DNA from: Candidatus Lithacetigena glycinireducens
GTDB taxonomy: Bacteria > Coprothermobacterota > HKB111
NCBI GenBank assembly: GCA_018725485.1
Contig: QLUP01000055.1
Span: 1-6,806 of the forward strand
Direction of reading: 5' to 3'
Length of the DNA stretch: 6,806 nt
Position 1 is the first letter of the stretch; the number at the start of each line of letters is the position of its first letter. The notes beneath the pieces were generated by a model. That model had not been told where the DNA came from, did not search any database, and was given only the letters and a program-made list of their open reading frames with translations. Both the position numbers and the translations under genes were made by a program. Positions 1 through 6,653 of this stretch are shown here, in pieces.

Positions 1-116
1 TCGTTGCTATAATTGATCACCAAACTTGCCCCGCTCTCAGCAAGTCTGGCGGAAATATCATATCCCAATGCTGTATCTCCATTTATAATTAATGCTACAT
101 TGCCTTTCAATTCCAT
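1..116 (-). CDS. FabG-like short-chain dehydrogenase/reductase, N-terminal fragment (runs off window)
   Basis: Only the first 38 codons are in the window. The protein begins MELKGNVALIINGDTALG and continues into ISARLAESGASLVINYS, which is the first beta-alpha-beta unit of a classical SDR Rossmann fold (compare FabG starts of the type MxLxGKVALVTGASRGIGRAIA). The ATG has a clear ribosome binding site, AGAGGA at 128-123, six bases upstream, and begins ten bases after the stop of the preceding ketoreductase, so it belongs to the same operon. The cofactor loop is odd: the usual TGxxxGxG reads INGDTALG, keeping only the last glycine in its normal place. This suggests altered or lost NAD(P)H binding, perhaps a structural partner of the ketoreductase upstream. 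The catalytic Ser-Tyr-Lys region lies outside the window, so activity cannot be judged. SDR membership is fairly secure; the role is unknown. Confidence 0.75.
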   Translation of the reverse strand, partial: MELKGNVALIINGDTALGYDISARLAESGASLVINYSN

Positions 117-122
117 TTTATA

Positions 123-128
123 TCCTCT
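123..128 (-). promoter_or_regulatory. Ribosome binding site of the second SDR gene
   Basis: Read on the minus strand, AGAGGA lies six bases before the ATG at 116. It overlaps the TAG stop of the upstream ketoreductase (129-127), which favours translational coupling. It is the main support for treating 116 as a true start even though only 38 codons follow in the window. Confidence 0.6.
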
Positions 129-885
129 AAATTTGATGCGTGAAGAGCCCCCCTGTTACATATATAACCTCTCCTGTAATGAAATCGGAGAGATCCGAAG
201 AAAGGAAGAGTGCAGCATTTGCAACATCTATTCCTTTGCCGATGCGACCTAATGGAGTAAACTTTGCTGTCTCCGTTATGAATTTTTTTGAGGCTTGAAG
301 CGACAATCCACCTTCAACAATCTGGGGAGCTACAGCATTTACCTGTATACCAAACGGGGCTAATTCTCTTGCAATACTTTTTGTTAGGGCTATCAATGCG
401 CCCTTTGACGCACCGTAGTTGGTTCTCAATTCCTGGCCTATCAATCCTGTAACGGAAGCGATGTTTACGATTTTCCCTGATTTCTGCGCCGCCATCTGCT
501 TTCTAACTGCCTTGCAGACATAGAACGGTCCGTTCAGGTTTACATCTATCACATCTCTCCAATCAGAATCTGAAAGAAATTGAATTGCATTATCCTTTGC
601 GATTCCAGCACTGTTTATAACGATATCTATTCTGCCAAATTTATCAATAACCTCTTTGACCATCCGTTCAACTTCTGAATATTTTGTTATATCCACTTGC
701 AGCAAGATGCTTTTAGAACCATTCTGCGCTACACTCTTAGATACTTTTTGAGCAATTTCCCTATTTTTAAAGTAATGGATACCAATCGAAGCACCCTGTT
801 CACCAAATAATAAAGCTATCGAACTTCCTATAGCGCCTGAAGCGCCTATTATTATGGTTATCTTGTCTTTCAATAAGTCTTTCAT
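127..885 (-). CDS. fabG: 3-oxoacyl-ACP reductase, FabG-type SDR
   Basis: Classical short-chain dehydrogenase of 252 residues, the usual FabG length. It should reduce 3-ketoacyl-ACP to 3-hydroxyacyl-ACP with NADPH in the cytoplasm. Visible motifs are the cofactor loop IIGASGAIG (residues 12-20), D65 in the VDI motif, NSAG (91-94, a variant of NNAG), N116 in DVNLNG, S144 in NIASVTG, and Y157/K161 in NYGASKG, so the N-S-Y-K tetrad is intact. The PG motif after the active site (NAVAPG in most FabG) reads NAVAPQ, a minor change. The start is uncertain: the ATG at 885 gives the family-typical N-terminus; an in-frame ATG at 897 sits one base after the TGA of the preceding gene (TGAGATG) and would suit coupling; a TTG at 906 is less likely. 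It is followed after ten bases by a second SDR. It is secure as an SDR; use as this pathway's ketoreductase is inferred from context. Confidence 0.9.
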   Translation of the reverse strand: MKDLLKDKITIIIGASGAIGSSIALLFGEQGASIGIHYFKNREIAQKVSKSVAQNGSKSILLQVDITKYSEVERMVKEVIDKFGRIDIVINSAGIAKDNAIQFLSDSDWRDVIDVNLNGPFYVCKAVRKQMAAQKSGKIVNIASVTGLIGQELRTNYGASKGALIALTKSIARELAPFGIQVNAVAPQIVEGGLSLQASKKFITETAKFTPLGRIGKGIDVANAALFLSSDLSDFITGEVIYVTGGLFTHQI

Positions 886-898
886 AATCTGTACCATC

Positions 899-1945
899 TC
901 AGACAACTATCTTGGAAATAATTACAACGATGCTTCCATCAAAACCTATATTTATAAGTGCAATGTTATGAGGTTTCTTCTCGATTTTAGCCTCAAAAAG
1001 AATATAATTCATGAGATCAAAAGCGCCACTGGCTCCGACAAAATTACCACACCTTTCAACGAAAGAATATGCTGGTTTATTGTCATATCCCAAAATTGAT
1101 CTTAACTCTACAGGCTCCAACGTATTATTCAAAATGAAACCATCCAAATCATCCATTGTTATTCCAGATTCTTTTAAGGCGATAAAAACACCTCTCCGTA
1201 TCGCAGCAGCCAATGCATCAACCGATTTATTTGCCCCTGCATTCAAAATGGAAGTGCCTATTATCTCAGCATAAATATTTGCTCCTCGTATTTCAGCGTG
1301 AGCCAGGGATTCTAACACTAATATCCCTGCCCCTTCTGTTAATGACATCTTTCTGAAAAAGTAATCAGAAAAATCAAACCACAAATAAGAAGCTGGTGAA
1401 AAAGTTTCTACACCTCCGCTAAGAATAACTTCTGCCTTGCCTCGTTTTATAAGTTCAAAGGAATAAGCTGCAGCATCAGCAGAAGAAACATTGCCTGAGT
1501 TTATTGTACTATGAAAACCTTTAAGTCCGAATACCAACGCTATCTGACCACTGGCAGCATTAGAGACCGTATTTCTGTATATGAGTGGATTTACTAATCT
1601 AGGGCCTTTCTTGATGAGTGTTTCTATGAACTTAGAACTTGATTCTGTGCAACCAAAAGCACTTCCTATAATGACACCTATGTTTTCGCTATCCTCTGCT
1701 GATAACAAAATTGAAGCATCCTCCAGCGCCAGTTTTGCCCCAAGAACAGCATACTTTGATATTCTGTCCATCCCTCTTGTATTAGCATTTTCTCTTGTTC
1801 CGCAGAATGAAGAAAAGTCAAACTCTTTAAGCTCTCTTTTACATTTTGTGAAATCTTGGCTGTTCAGCATTTTTGATAACGAATCCTTACCTATGCAGAA
1901 AGGAGCGGCTGGGCCAAGTCCTGTTATAACAACGCGGTTTTCCAT
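899..1945 (-). CDS. Catalytically degenerate beta-ketoacyl synthase homologue (KS-beta/chain-length-factor-like), short form
   Basis: Thiolase-fold KAS homologue of 348 residues, against about 400-410 for FabF. The start MENRVVITGLG is typical of the family and has AAAGGA (1959-1954) eight bases upstream. None of the catalytic residues is present: the nucleophile motif reads NSGNVSS with N152 where Cys belongs, the first His site is in ILNNTLEP (about N273), the second reads CGNFVGASG (N301 for His), and the conserved Lys before it is absent. The C-terminal NSFGFGGTN loop is reduced to NIGFDGS, the CRPFDxxRxG loop before EGAG is deleted, and the IPPTINYE segment is missing. The fold core survives (GVIIGSAFG at 90-98, SNAASGQIA, SGGVE, TEGAGILVLES). 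It directly follows an intact KAS with a 12-base gap, as KS-beta follows KS-alpha in type II polyketide operons. It is probably a non-condensing partner that shapes chain length or the active site; this is inference. It shares NPLxxxxTVSNAxAS and SGNxS motifs with the other dead KAS at 5418-6653. Confidence 0.85.
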   Translation of the reverse strand: MENRVVITGLGPAAPFCIGKDSLSKMLNSQDFTKCKRELKEFDFSSFCGTRENANTRGMDRISKYAVLGAKLALEDASILLSAEDSENIGVIIGSAFGCTESSSKFIETLIKKGPRLVNPLIYRNTVSNAASGQIALVFGLKGFHSTINSGNVSSADAAAYSFELIKRGKAEVILSGGVETFSPASYLWFDFSDYFFRKMSLTEGAGILVLESLAHAEIRGANIYAEIIGTSILNAGANKSVDALAAAIRRGVFIALKESGITMDDLDGFILNNTLEPVELRSILGYDNKPAYSFVERCGNFVGASGAFDLMNYILFEAKIEKKPHNIALINIGFDGSIVVIISKIVV

Positions 1946-1957
1946 GATTTTAATCCT

Positions 1958-3160
1958 TTAAAACCTCCTTACTATTACGGCTCCATTACTGCCTGCAAAA
2001 CCAGGGGATGTTGACATTACAGTATTAAGATAAGCATCCCTTGCAAAATTAGGCACAATATCGAGATCACATTCTGGGTCAGGGGTCTCATAATTTATCG
2101 TGGGAGGAATAAAATTATCTCTAATTGCCAGCAAACAAGCTATCAATTCAATGACTCCTGCTGCTCCAAGTGTATGTCCGGTAATTGGTTTTATGGAACT
2201 TATTGGCAACTTATAGGCATAATCACCGAATGTTAGTTTGATTGCGTTGCATTCCATTACATCATTATCCGGAGTTCCGGTGCCGTGGACATTTATATAA
2301 TCAATATCCTCTGGTCTTATTCCGGCATCTTTCAATGCAAATCTCATTGCCCTTGAAAGCCCTGCTCCACTTCTATCAGGTTTAGTGGCATGAAAGGCAT
2401 CGTTGCTCAAACCATAGCCAACTACTTCCCCGTATATCCTGGCATCTCTTTTTAATGCATGTTCCATTGATTCAAGGACAAGGATGCCAGCGCCCTCACC
2501 TAATACAAGTCCACTTCTATTTTTATCAAAGGGACGGCATTTATCTCTGGCTATTGACCTGAGGGAATAAAAGCCACTGAATGTAAAGATTGTTACTATG
2601 TCTGCAGCGCCTGCTATCATCAAATCTGCCTTCCCGTATCTTATAAGATCTATTGCATATCCGATAGCATTTGCTCCGGAGGCACAGGCGATGGAAACTG
2701 TTGAAATGGGTCCCCTTAAATCATATTGCTGTTTAATATTTTCCACGATCCGGTGAAATAAAAACTCTTTAACAAGGCGAGGCGTAATCTTATCCCATTC
2801 ATTATTTTCATAAAAATAGAGTAAATTTTCAAGAGAGCCTATACCCCCACAGTTAGTGCCAATGACCGCCCCGGCTTTTTCCTTTTCGATTTCCATCCCC
2901 TCTAACATGGCATCTTTTATTGCTTGATTTACTGCTTCCAGCGCAAAAAGTGAGACTCTATCAAATGGGCTGAAGTCTTTGCATGAAAAATTATCTATAA
3001 TTCCCGCCTCTTGAAAAGCAAATTGTGAAACATCAAAGGTTGTAATCTTTTTTATCCCGGATATCCCATTTTTCAAAGCCACAGAAAAGGCATTAATATC
3101 TCGGGCAACAGATGTGAGCAACCCAATCCCGGTTATGACAACTCGATTCCTACGCATCAT
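1958..3160 (-). CDS. Beta-ketoacyl-ACP synthase, FabF-type, intact triad (KS-alpha-like)
   Basis: Condensing enzyme of 400 residues, close to FabF length. It should perform decarboxylative Claisen condensation of an acyl chain with malonyl-ACP. Counting from the ATG at 3160, C159 lies in VSIACASG, H292 in NVHGTGTP, K324 in SSIKPITGH and H329 in the same motif, giving the full Cys-His-His triad plus the structural Lys. CRPFDKNRSG (208-217) and LGEGAGILVLE are also present. The C-terminal glycine loop reads SPGFAGSNG rather than NSFGFGGTN, a moderate departure. The ATG at 3160 overlaps the TGA of the upstream flavoenzyme in an ATGA arrangement (3160-3157), so coupled translation is likely; an in-frame ATG three residues earlier (3169) and another at 3157 are alternatives. 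Its run [17 protein letters not shown] matches the truncated KAS at the right edge, so the two are paralogues. The dead KAS that follows is a plausible heterodimer partner. Confidence 0.93.
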   Translation of the reverse strand: MMRRNRVVITGIGLLTSVARDINAFSVALKNGISGIKKITTFDVSQFAFQEAGIIDNFSCKDFSPFDRVSLFALEAVNQAIKDAMLEGMEIEKEKAGAVIGTNCGGIGSLENLLYFYENNEWDKITPRLVKEFLFHRIVENIKQQYDLRGPISTVSIACASGANAIGYAIDLIRYGKADLMIAGAADIVTIFTFSGFYSLRSIARDKCRPFDKNRSGLVLGEGAGILVLESMEHALKRDARIYGEVVGYGLSNDAFHATKPDRSGAGLSRAMRFALKDAGIRPEDIDYINVHGTGTPDNDVMECNAIKLTFGDYAYKLPISSIKPITGHTLGAAGVIELIACLLAIRDNFIPPTINYETPDPECDLDIVPNFARDAYLNTVMSTSPGFAGSNGAVIVRRF

Positions 3161-4659
3161 GTTCCACATTCATTGCGCAGATATTCATTTGCGATTTTAC
3201 TAGTCATAAAACCTGATATCATGGAGGCTGTCACACCCCCGCCAGGGACAGTCCAGTGACCTGTTAAAAAAAGCCCTTTAAAAGGAGTTTTGGGTTGAAG
3301 TCTTTTCATGCCGAATTGTGCCGGTGTATGCGACCATCCATAGCATGCACCTTTATAATTTAAAGCATATTTTTCGAGCGTTAACGGCGTGAGAAATGAT
3401 TTATGAACAATATTGGCAGAAACCTTTGGTATCAATCGTTCTAACTCACATATCATCTTTTCAGAAATAATATTACCTTCATCTGTCCAATTTCTATTGC
3501 AATCATAAGACGGTAATGTTATCAGATTAATTACATGTTTACCTTCCGGAGCCAATGAGGGATCGCTCAATGTCGGTATGTGCGCAATACAAAAACCACT
3601 CACATTGCCATTTATCATTCTTTGAACTTCAAATGTCAGTTCATCAGGATCCGCTGCAGGAAGGAGCAATGTCATATGAGAAAGGGGTAAATTATCAATA
3701 TCCAAATCAAGGCCAAGATTTACCACAAAGGCAGAAGTCGAGGACCTAAACAATCTCAATTTCTCAAGGTAATTATCTTGTAAATTTTTTTCGCCGATAA
3801 GGGAGAAAAATGTTTGATGTGCATCAATATTGGAAACTACACATGATGTTGAAATAACACTGCCATCTGAAAGTTCAATCCCGGTCACCATTCCTTTATC
3901 AATGGTAATCTTATTGACCCTTTCCCCTGCAATTAATGTTCCCCCTGAGTGGCAAAAAACTTTTGAAACTGCATCAGGCAATCTCTGTATACCGCCTATT
4001 GGCAAATACCCGCCTTCCTTAAAAAATGTCATTATCACATTTGAGATATAAAGGGCCGAAACCATGTCGGCAGTCATTCCTCCAAAAGTAATTGCTATAG
4101 ATGAGAGGATGAATTTTAGTCTTTTATTTGATATAAATTCATCGAGGAGTTCTCTATATGTTTTGTTGCCATATTTTCTTAGATGATTGCCCGATAGAAA
4201 CTGAAGACCGCTAATAAAACTGTCAGGCATAATGTATAAGTCTTTATAAATACCATCCATTGTTTGAAAAAGTCCTTTAATTCCCTCTTTATCCGACGGG
4301 AACATTACCGTTAAATTTTCTATCACTTCTATTAATTCTGAAGATATTTCAATAACTTCATCATCAATGCCGTGGAGTGTGAGGTATTTTTTTATTCTTA
4401 TAAATTCCAGACCTTTTTCTGCCCCGATTTCCTTGAGGATTTTATATATCTTCCCACCTTCACTACATCCAAGCAGTATCGATACTAAATCAAAAGTAAA
4501 CCCCTCCTTTTTAAAAGAATGACAATAACCGCCTACAAAGGGATTTTTCTCAACAATTAAAACTTTTACCCCATCTTTAGCGAGCAAGGCGCCGCAAGTA
4601 AGACCGGCTACCCCGGACCCAGTAATTATTACCTCATAATCACTATCTTTGGACTTCAA
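3157..4659 (-). CDS. FAD-dependent oxidoreductase, phytoene desaturase/CrtI-CrtISO-like
   Basis: Flavoprotein of 500 residues, typical of phytoene desaturase-like proteins (COG1233). The N-terminal Rossmann unit has VIITGSGVAGLTCGALLAKDG (GxGxxG at 14-19), E37 for the FAD ribose in LIVEKN, then the VGGYCHSF and GFTFD motifs typical of CrtI/CrtISO/RetSat relatives. The C-terminal FAD motif is GLFLTGHWTVPGGGVTASM at about 462-480. No signal peptide is visible. Known members desaturate, isomerise or saturate polyene chains; the substrate here is unknown, but its place between FabZ and a KAS suggests it acts on an acyl-ACP or acyl polyene rather than a carotenoid. The start is a TTG: AGGAGG lies eight bases before it, inside the end of the dehydratase gene, which it overlaps by 17 bases. 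No ATG or GTG start lies nearby in frame before the cofactor motif. The stop overlaps the next gene by four bases (ATGA). Family assignment is strong; the reaction is not known. Confidence 0.9.
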   Translation of the reverse strand: MKSKDSDYEVIITGSGVAGLTCGALLAKDGVKVLIVEKNPFVGGYCHSFKKEGFTFDLVSILLGCSEGGKIYKILKEIGAEKGLEFIRIKKYLTLHGIDDEVIEISSELIEVIENLTVMFPSDKEGIKGLFQTMDGIYKDLYIMPDSFISGLQFLSGNHLRKYGNKTYRELLDEFISNKRLKFILSSIAITFGGMTADMVSALYISNVIMTFFKEGGYLPIGGIQRLPDAVSKVFCHSGGTLIAGERVNKITIDKGMVTGIELSDGSVISTSCVVSNIDAHQTFFSLIGEKNLQDNYLEKLRLFRSSTSAFVVNLGLDLDIDNLPLSHMTLLLPAADPDELTFEVQRMINGNVSGFCIAHIPTLSDPSLAPEGKHVINLITLPSYDCNRNWTDEGNIISEKMICELERLIPKVSANIVHKSFLTPLTLEKYALNYKGACYGWSHTPAQFGMKRLQPKTPFKGLFLTGHWTVPGGGVTASMISGFMTSKIANEYLRNECGT

Positions 4660-5104
4660 CCTTACTGCCTCCTATCGTTAATTCCCCCAAGGCTACAATC
4701 TCATTATTTGCTTTCACTTCTCCTTTGATTCTGACAAACTCTCCAAATCTCTTTAAAATCATGACTTCAATTAACATTGTGTCTCCAGGGACAACAGGCT
4801 TTTTAAATTTCACTTTTTCCACGGTTAGGAGGTATTTCGGTTTCTTTAGAGTTCCAGCATCATTGTTTCCCGTTTGAGAGAAGGATAAAACAATTGCTGC
4901 AACCTGAGCTATGCACTCAATTATTAATACTCCCGGCATGATTGGTTCTTGCGGGAAATGTCCCTGAAAGAAGGATTCATTATAAGTTACACACTTAACA
5001 CCTACCCCTCCTTTACCTTCCTCTATTTCAAGCATTTTATCTACCAGCAAGATCGGGAATCTATGAGGTATTAGTTCTTTTATTTCTTTTATCCCTAATA
5101 TCAT
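4643..5104 (-). CDS. fabZ: 3-hydroxyacyl-ACP dehydratase, FabZ-type
   Basis: Hot-dog-fold dehydratase of 153 residues, the normal FabZ length. It should convert 3-hydroxyacyl-ACP to trans-2-enoyl-ACP. The signature is intact: IKELIPHRFPILLVDKML at 8-25, FFQGHFPQEPIMPGV with H49, and LIIECIAQ with E63. These match the known FabZ catalytic pair in both spacing and numbering. The later strands (KFKKPVVPGD, VRIKGEVKANNEIVALGEL) also fit. The ATG at 5104 has AAAGGGA (5118-5112) seven bases upstream. It lies 12 bases after the probable true end of the ACP gene (5117) and overlaps the flavoenzyme start by 17 bases. Together with the ketoreductase and no enoyl reductase in the window, it implies that double bonds can be left in the product. 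FabA-like isomerase activity cannot be excluded, but the sequence reads as FabZ. Confidence 0.95.
   Translation of the reverse strand: MILGIKEIKELIPHRFPILLVDKMLEIEEGKGGVGVKCVTYNESFFQGHFPQEPIMPGVLIIECIAQVAAIVLSFSQTGNNDAGTLKKPKYLLTVEKVKFKKPVVPGDTMLIEVMILKRFGEFVRIKGEVKANNEIVALGELTIGGSKVEVQR
4668..4673 (-). promoter_or_regulatory. Strong ribosome binding site fixing the TTG start of the flavoenzyme
   Basis: Read on the minus strand, a full AGGAGG lies eight bases upstream of TTG at 4659, within codons near the end of the dehydratase gene. It is the best Shine-Dalgarno match noted in the window and supports the non-ATG start. A strong site paired with a weak start codon may help balance expression against the neighbouring genes; that last point is inference. 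Confidence 0.65.
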
Positions 5105-5116
5105 TACCTTTTCCCT

Positions 5117-5399
5117 TTAAACTTTTAAACCTTCTTTTTCTACTAAGAGTTCTTTTATGAATTTAGCCAATGTATCGACCGAGTAAAAATTTTCCCTTAT
5201 GCCTTTTGGTCTCCTCTATCACGATCCCGAACTCTTCTTCTATTCCAACGACGAGCTCTAAAGATTCTACAGAGTCCAGCCCCAGACCTTCGCCGAAAAG
5301 CGGTTCATCGTCTTTTATCTCTTCAGGCGATACTTTCAATTCAAGCCTTCTTACCATCATTCTCTTGAGTCTCTTTTTTATCTCATTTTCTTCGAGCAT
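5117..5399 (-). CDS. Acyl carrier protein, with an apparent frameshift near residue 70
   Basis: Small acidic carrier that holds the growing acyl chain on phosphopantetheine. The ATG at 5399 has AAGGGAG (5412-5406) six bases upstream. The modified Ser is S43 in GLGLDSVESLELV, a DSV variant of the usual DSL, followed by the helix GIEEEFGIVI (52-61). Read in a single frame, the protein stops at 5163 after 78 residues with an untypical tail, FLLGRYIG. Reading one base further along from the run GGGAAAATTTTT (5196-5185) gives FYSVDTLAKFIKELLVEKEG and ends at TAA 5119-5117, which is exactly the last-helix sequence expected for an ACP (compare xxTVxDLVxYI). The repaired protein would have 93 residues and end 12 bases before the dehydratase, in line with the operon's spacing. 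The uninterrupted ORF covers only 5163-5399. One extra base in a homopolymer is the simplest cause: a sequencing error or a recent mutation. Confidence 0.88.
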
Positions 5400-5417
5400 C
5401 TTTTTCTCCCTTTTGAA

Positions 5418-6653
5418 TTAGTTTTCATATCTTTTCAGAAGAATAGAACTATTATTCACGCTAAAAGAACTTGAATTTACAAGGGCATAGCGTATTTCTT
5501 TATTGATTGGATGATTGGGAACATAATTTAAATCACAAAAAAGATCGGGATTTTCGTAGTTGATCGTGGGTGGTATTGTCCCTTCATTCAGAGTATAAAT
5601 GGTGCTGATGGCATTGAACACCCCACTGGATCCATATGTTTCACCTATCATTGATTTAATGCTGCTTGCAGGAATATGGTATGCCCGTGTTCCGAATAGG
5701 TCTTTTATTGCTTTTGATTCTGCTGCATCCAACTCCTTGCTTGAGTTTGCCGTTGAGACTATATATTCTATTTCATCTTTATTCAAACCCGCCTCTTTTA
5801 TAGCCTCCATCATTGCAAATGCAATACTACGTTCTTTAGAATGAGGGCTTGCTTTAAGCGAATCATAACTTGCGCCATCTCCTACTATTTCTGCCAGTAT
5901 CTTCGCATCCCTTTTTATCGCATGTTCTATGGTTTCAATAACAATTAATCCTACTCCTTCTCCGCAGATAATGCCATTTCTTTTTTTGTCAAAAGGTCTG
6001 CAGATTTCTTCTCCCCCATCTTTTGGAGAAAGGTGTCTAAGATGCATAAATGCCTCATGGATTAGTTTAAAATGCGTATCTACTCCTCCAGCAATGGCGA
6101 TGTCAATATAACCCTTCTTTAGATTCAGAATAGCTACTGAAATAGCCAATCCACCAGAAGCATTGCCAGAGGTTATGACATAGCTTGGTCCTTTTATTCC
6201 GTATTTTATGCTGATTTCACTTGCAGGGGCATTGGAGACCGTTTGCTGGAACAGCAGCGGGTTTGTAAGAGTAGTCCCCTTTTCCAGTAAAACAGAATAA
6301 AATTTCTCAGTGCACTCCAGAGCACAATGGCCGCTTCCAATAAATATGCCAATTTTGTGAGGCGATACCCTGTCAAGTTTCAGCCCTGCATCTTTTATTG
6401 CCATATCTGCTGCAATAAGCGTAAATTGAGAACTCTTTGACGCCCTGCAGAATCTGAATGAATCGTCATAATCCTCAGGCCTGTAGTCAGGCACCATTGC
6501 AGCCTTTTTTGATTTTAGATCGGTAACATCAAAGCATGTTATTTCTTTGATGCAGGACTTGCCTGTTTTCAGTCCATTCCAGAAGCAATCTTTCCCTATA
6601 CCAAAAGGTGATATGATGCCAATTCCTGTTACTACAATGCCTTTAGTTGACAT
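5418..6653 (-). CDS. Catalytically degenerate beta-ketoacyl synthase homologue (KS-beta/chain-length-factor-like), full length
   Basis: KAS-fold protein of 411 residues beginning [18 protein letters not shown]. The fold is complete: GIFIGSG (102-108), [15 protein letters not shown] (131-145), [10 protein letters not shown] (218-227), [10 protein letters not shown] and IPPTINYE. Catalysis looks lost: the nucleophile motif is ITSGNASGG with N164 for Cys, the first His site is in IVSTANSS (T301 by gapless alignment with the intact KAS at 1958-3160), and the second is SSIKSMIGE with E338 for His, while K333 remains. The C-terminal NSFGFGGTN loop is NSSSFSVNN. The ATG at 6653 lies inside the end of the preceding KAS gene (11-base overlap), as in coupled KS-alpha/KS-beta pairs. 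The in-frame TTG at 6695 would add 14 residues overlapping that gene and is not preferred. It is probably a heterodimer partner of the preceding KAS, perhaps governing chain length; that is inference. An ACP follows after 18 bases. Confidence 0.9.
   Translation of the reverse strand: MSTKGIVVTGIGIISPFGIGKDCFWNGLKTGKSCIKEITCFDVTDLKSKKAAMVPDYRPEDYDDSFRFCRASKSSQFTLIAADMAIKDAGLKLDRVSPHKIGIFIGSGHCALECTEKFYSVLLEKGTTLTNPLLFQQTVSNAPASEISIKYGIKGPSYVITSGNASGGLAISVAILNLKKGYIDIAIAGGVDTHFKLIHEAFMHLRHLSPKDGGEEICRPFDKKRNGIICGEGVGLIVIETIEHAIKRDAKILAEIVGDGASYDSLKASPHSKERSIAFAMMEAIKEAGLNKDEIEYIVSTANSSKELDAAESKAIKDLFGTRAYHIPASSIKSMIGETYGSSGVFNAISTIYTLNEGTIPPTINYENPDLFCDLNYVPNHPINKEIRYALVNSSSFSVNNSSILLKRYEN

Noticed and set aside
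13-252. Plus-strand open frame of 79 codons, and similar plus-strand frames elsewhere
   Set aside because: They lie antisense to well-supported genes and show no recognisable family motif.
886-906. TTG start at 906 for the ketoreductase
   Set aside because: It overlaps the preceding gene and adds residues absent from the family; ATG at 885 or 897 fits better.
2054-2110. Near-repeat between this stretch and 6752-6806
   Set aside because: It encodes the same conserved [17 protein letters not shown] segment in two KAS paralogues with many synonymous differences, so it is not a mobile or regulatory repeat.
5185-5196. Programmed +1 ribosomal frameshift in the ACP
   Set aside because: No stop codon or rare codon sits at the shift point and no stimulatory Shine-Dalgarno-like element was recognised; a homopolymer indel explains it more simply. 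Not fully excluded.
5163-5399. ACP as a natural 78-residue protein ending FLLGRYIG
   Set aside because: The shifted frame downstream encodes a textbook ACP terminal helix and ends at normal operon spacing, so the short form is more likely an artefact or mutant.
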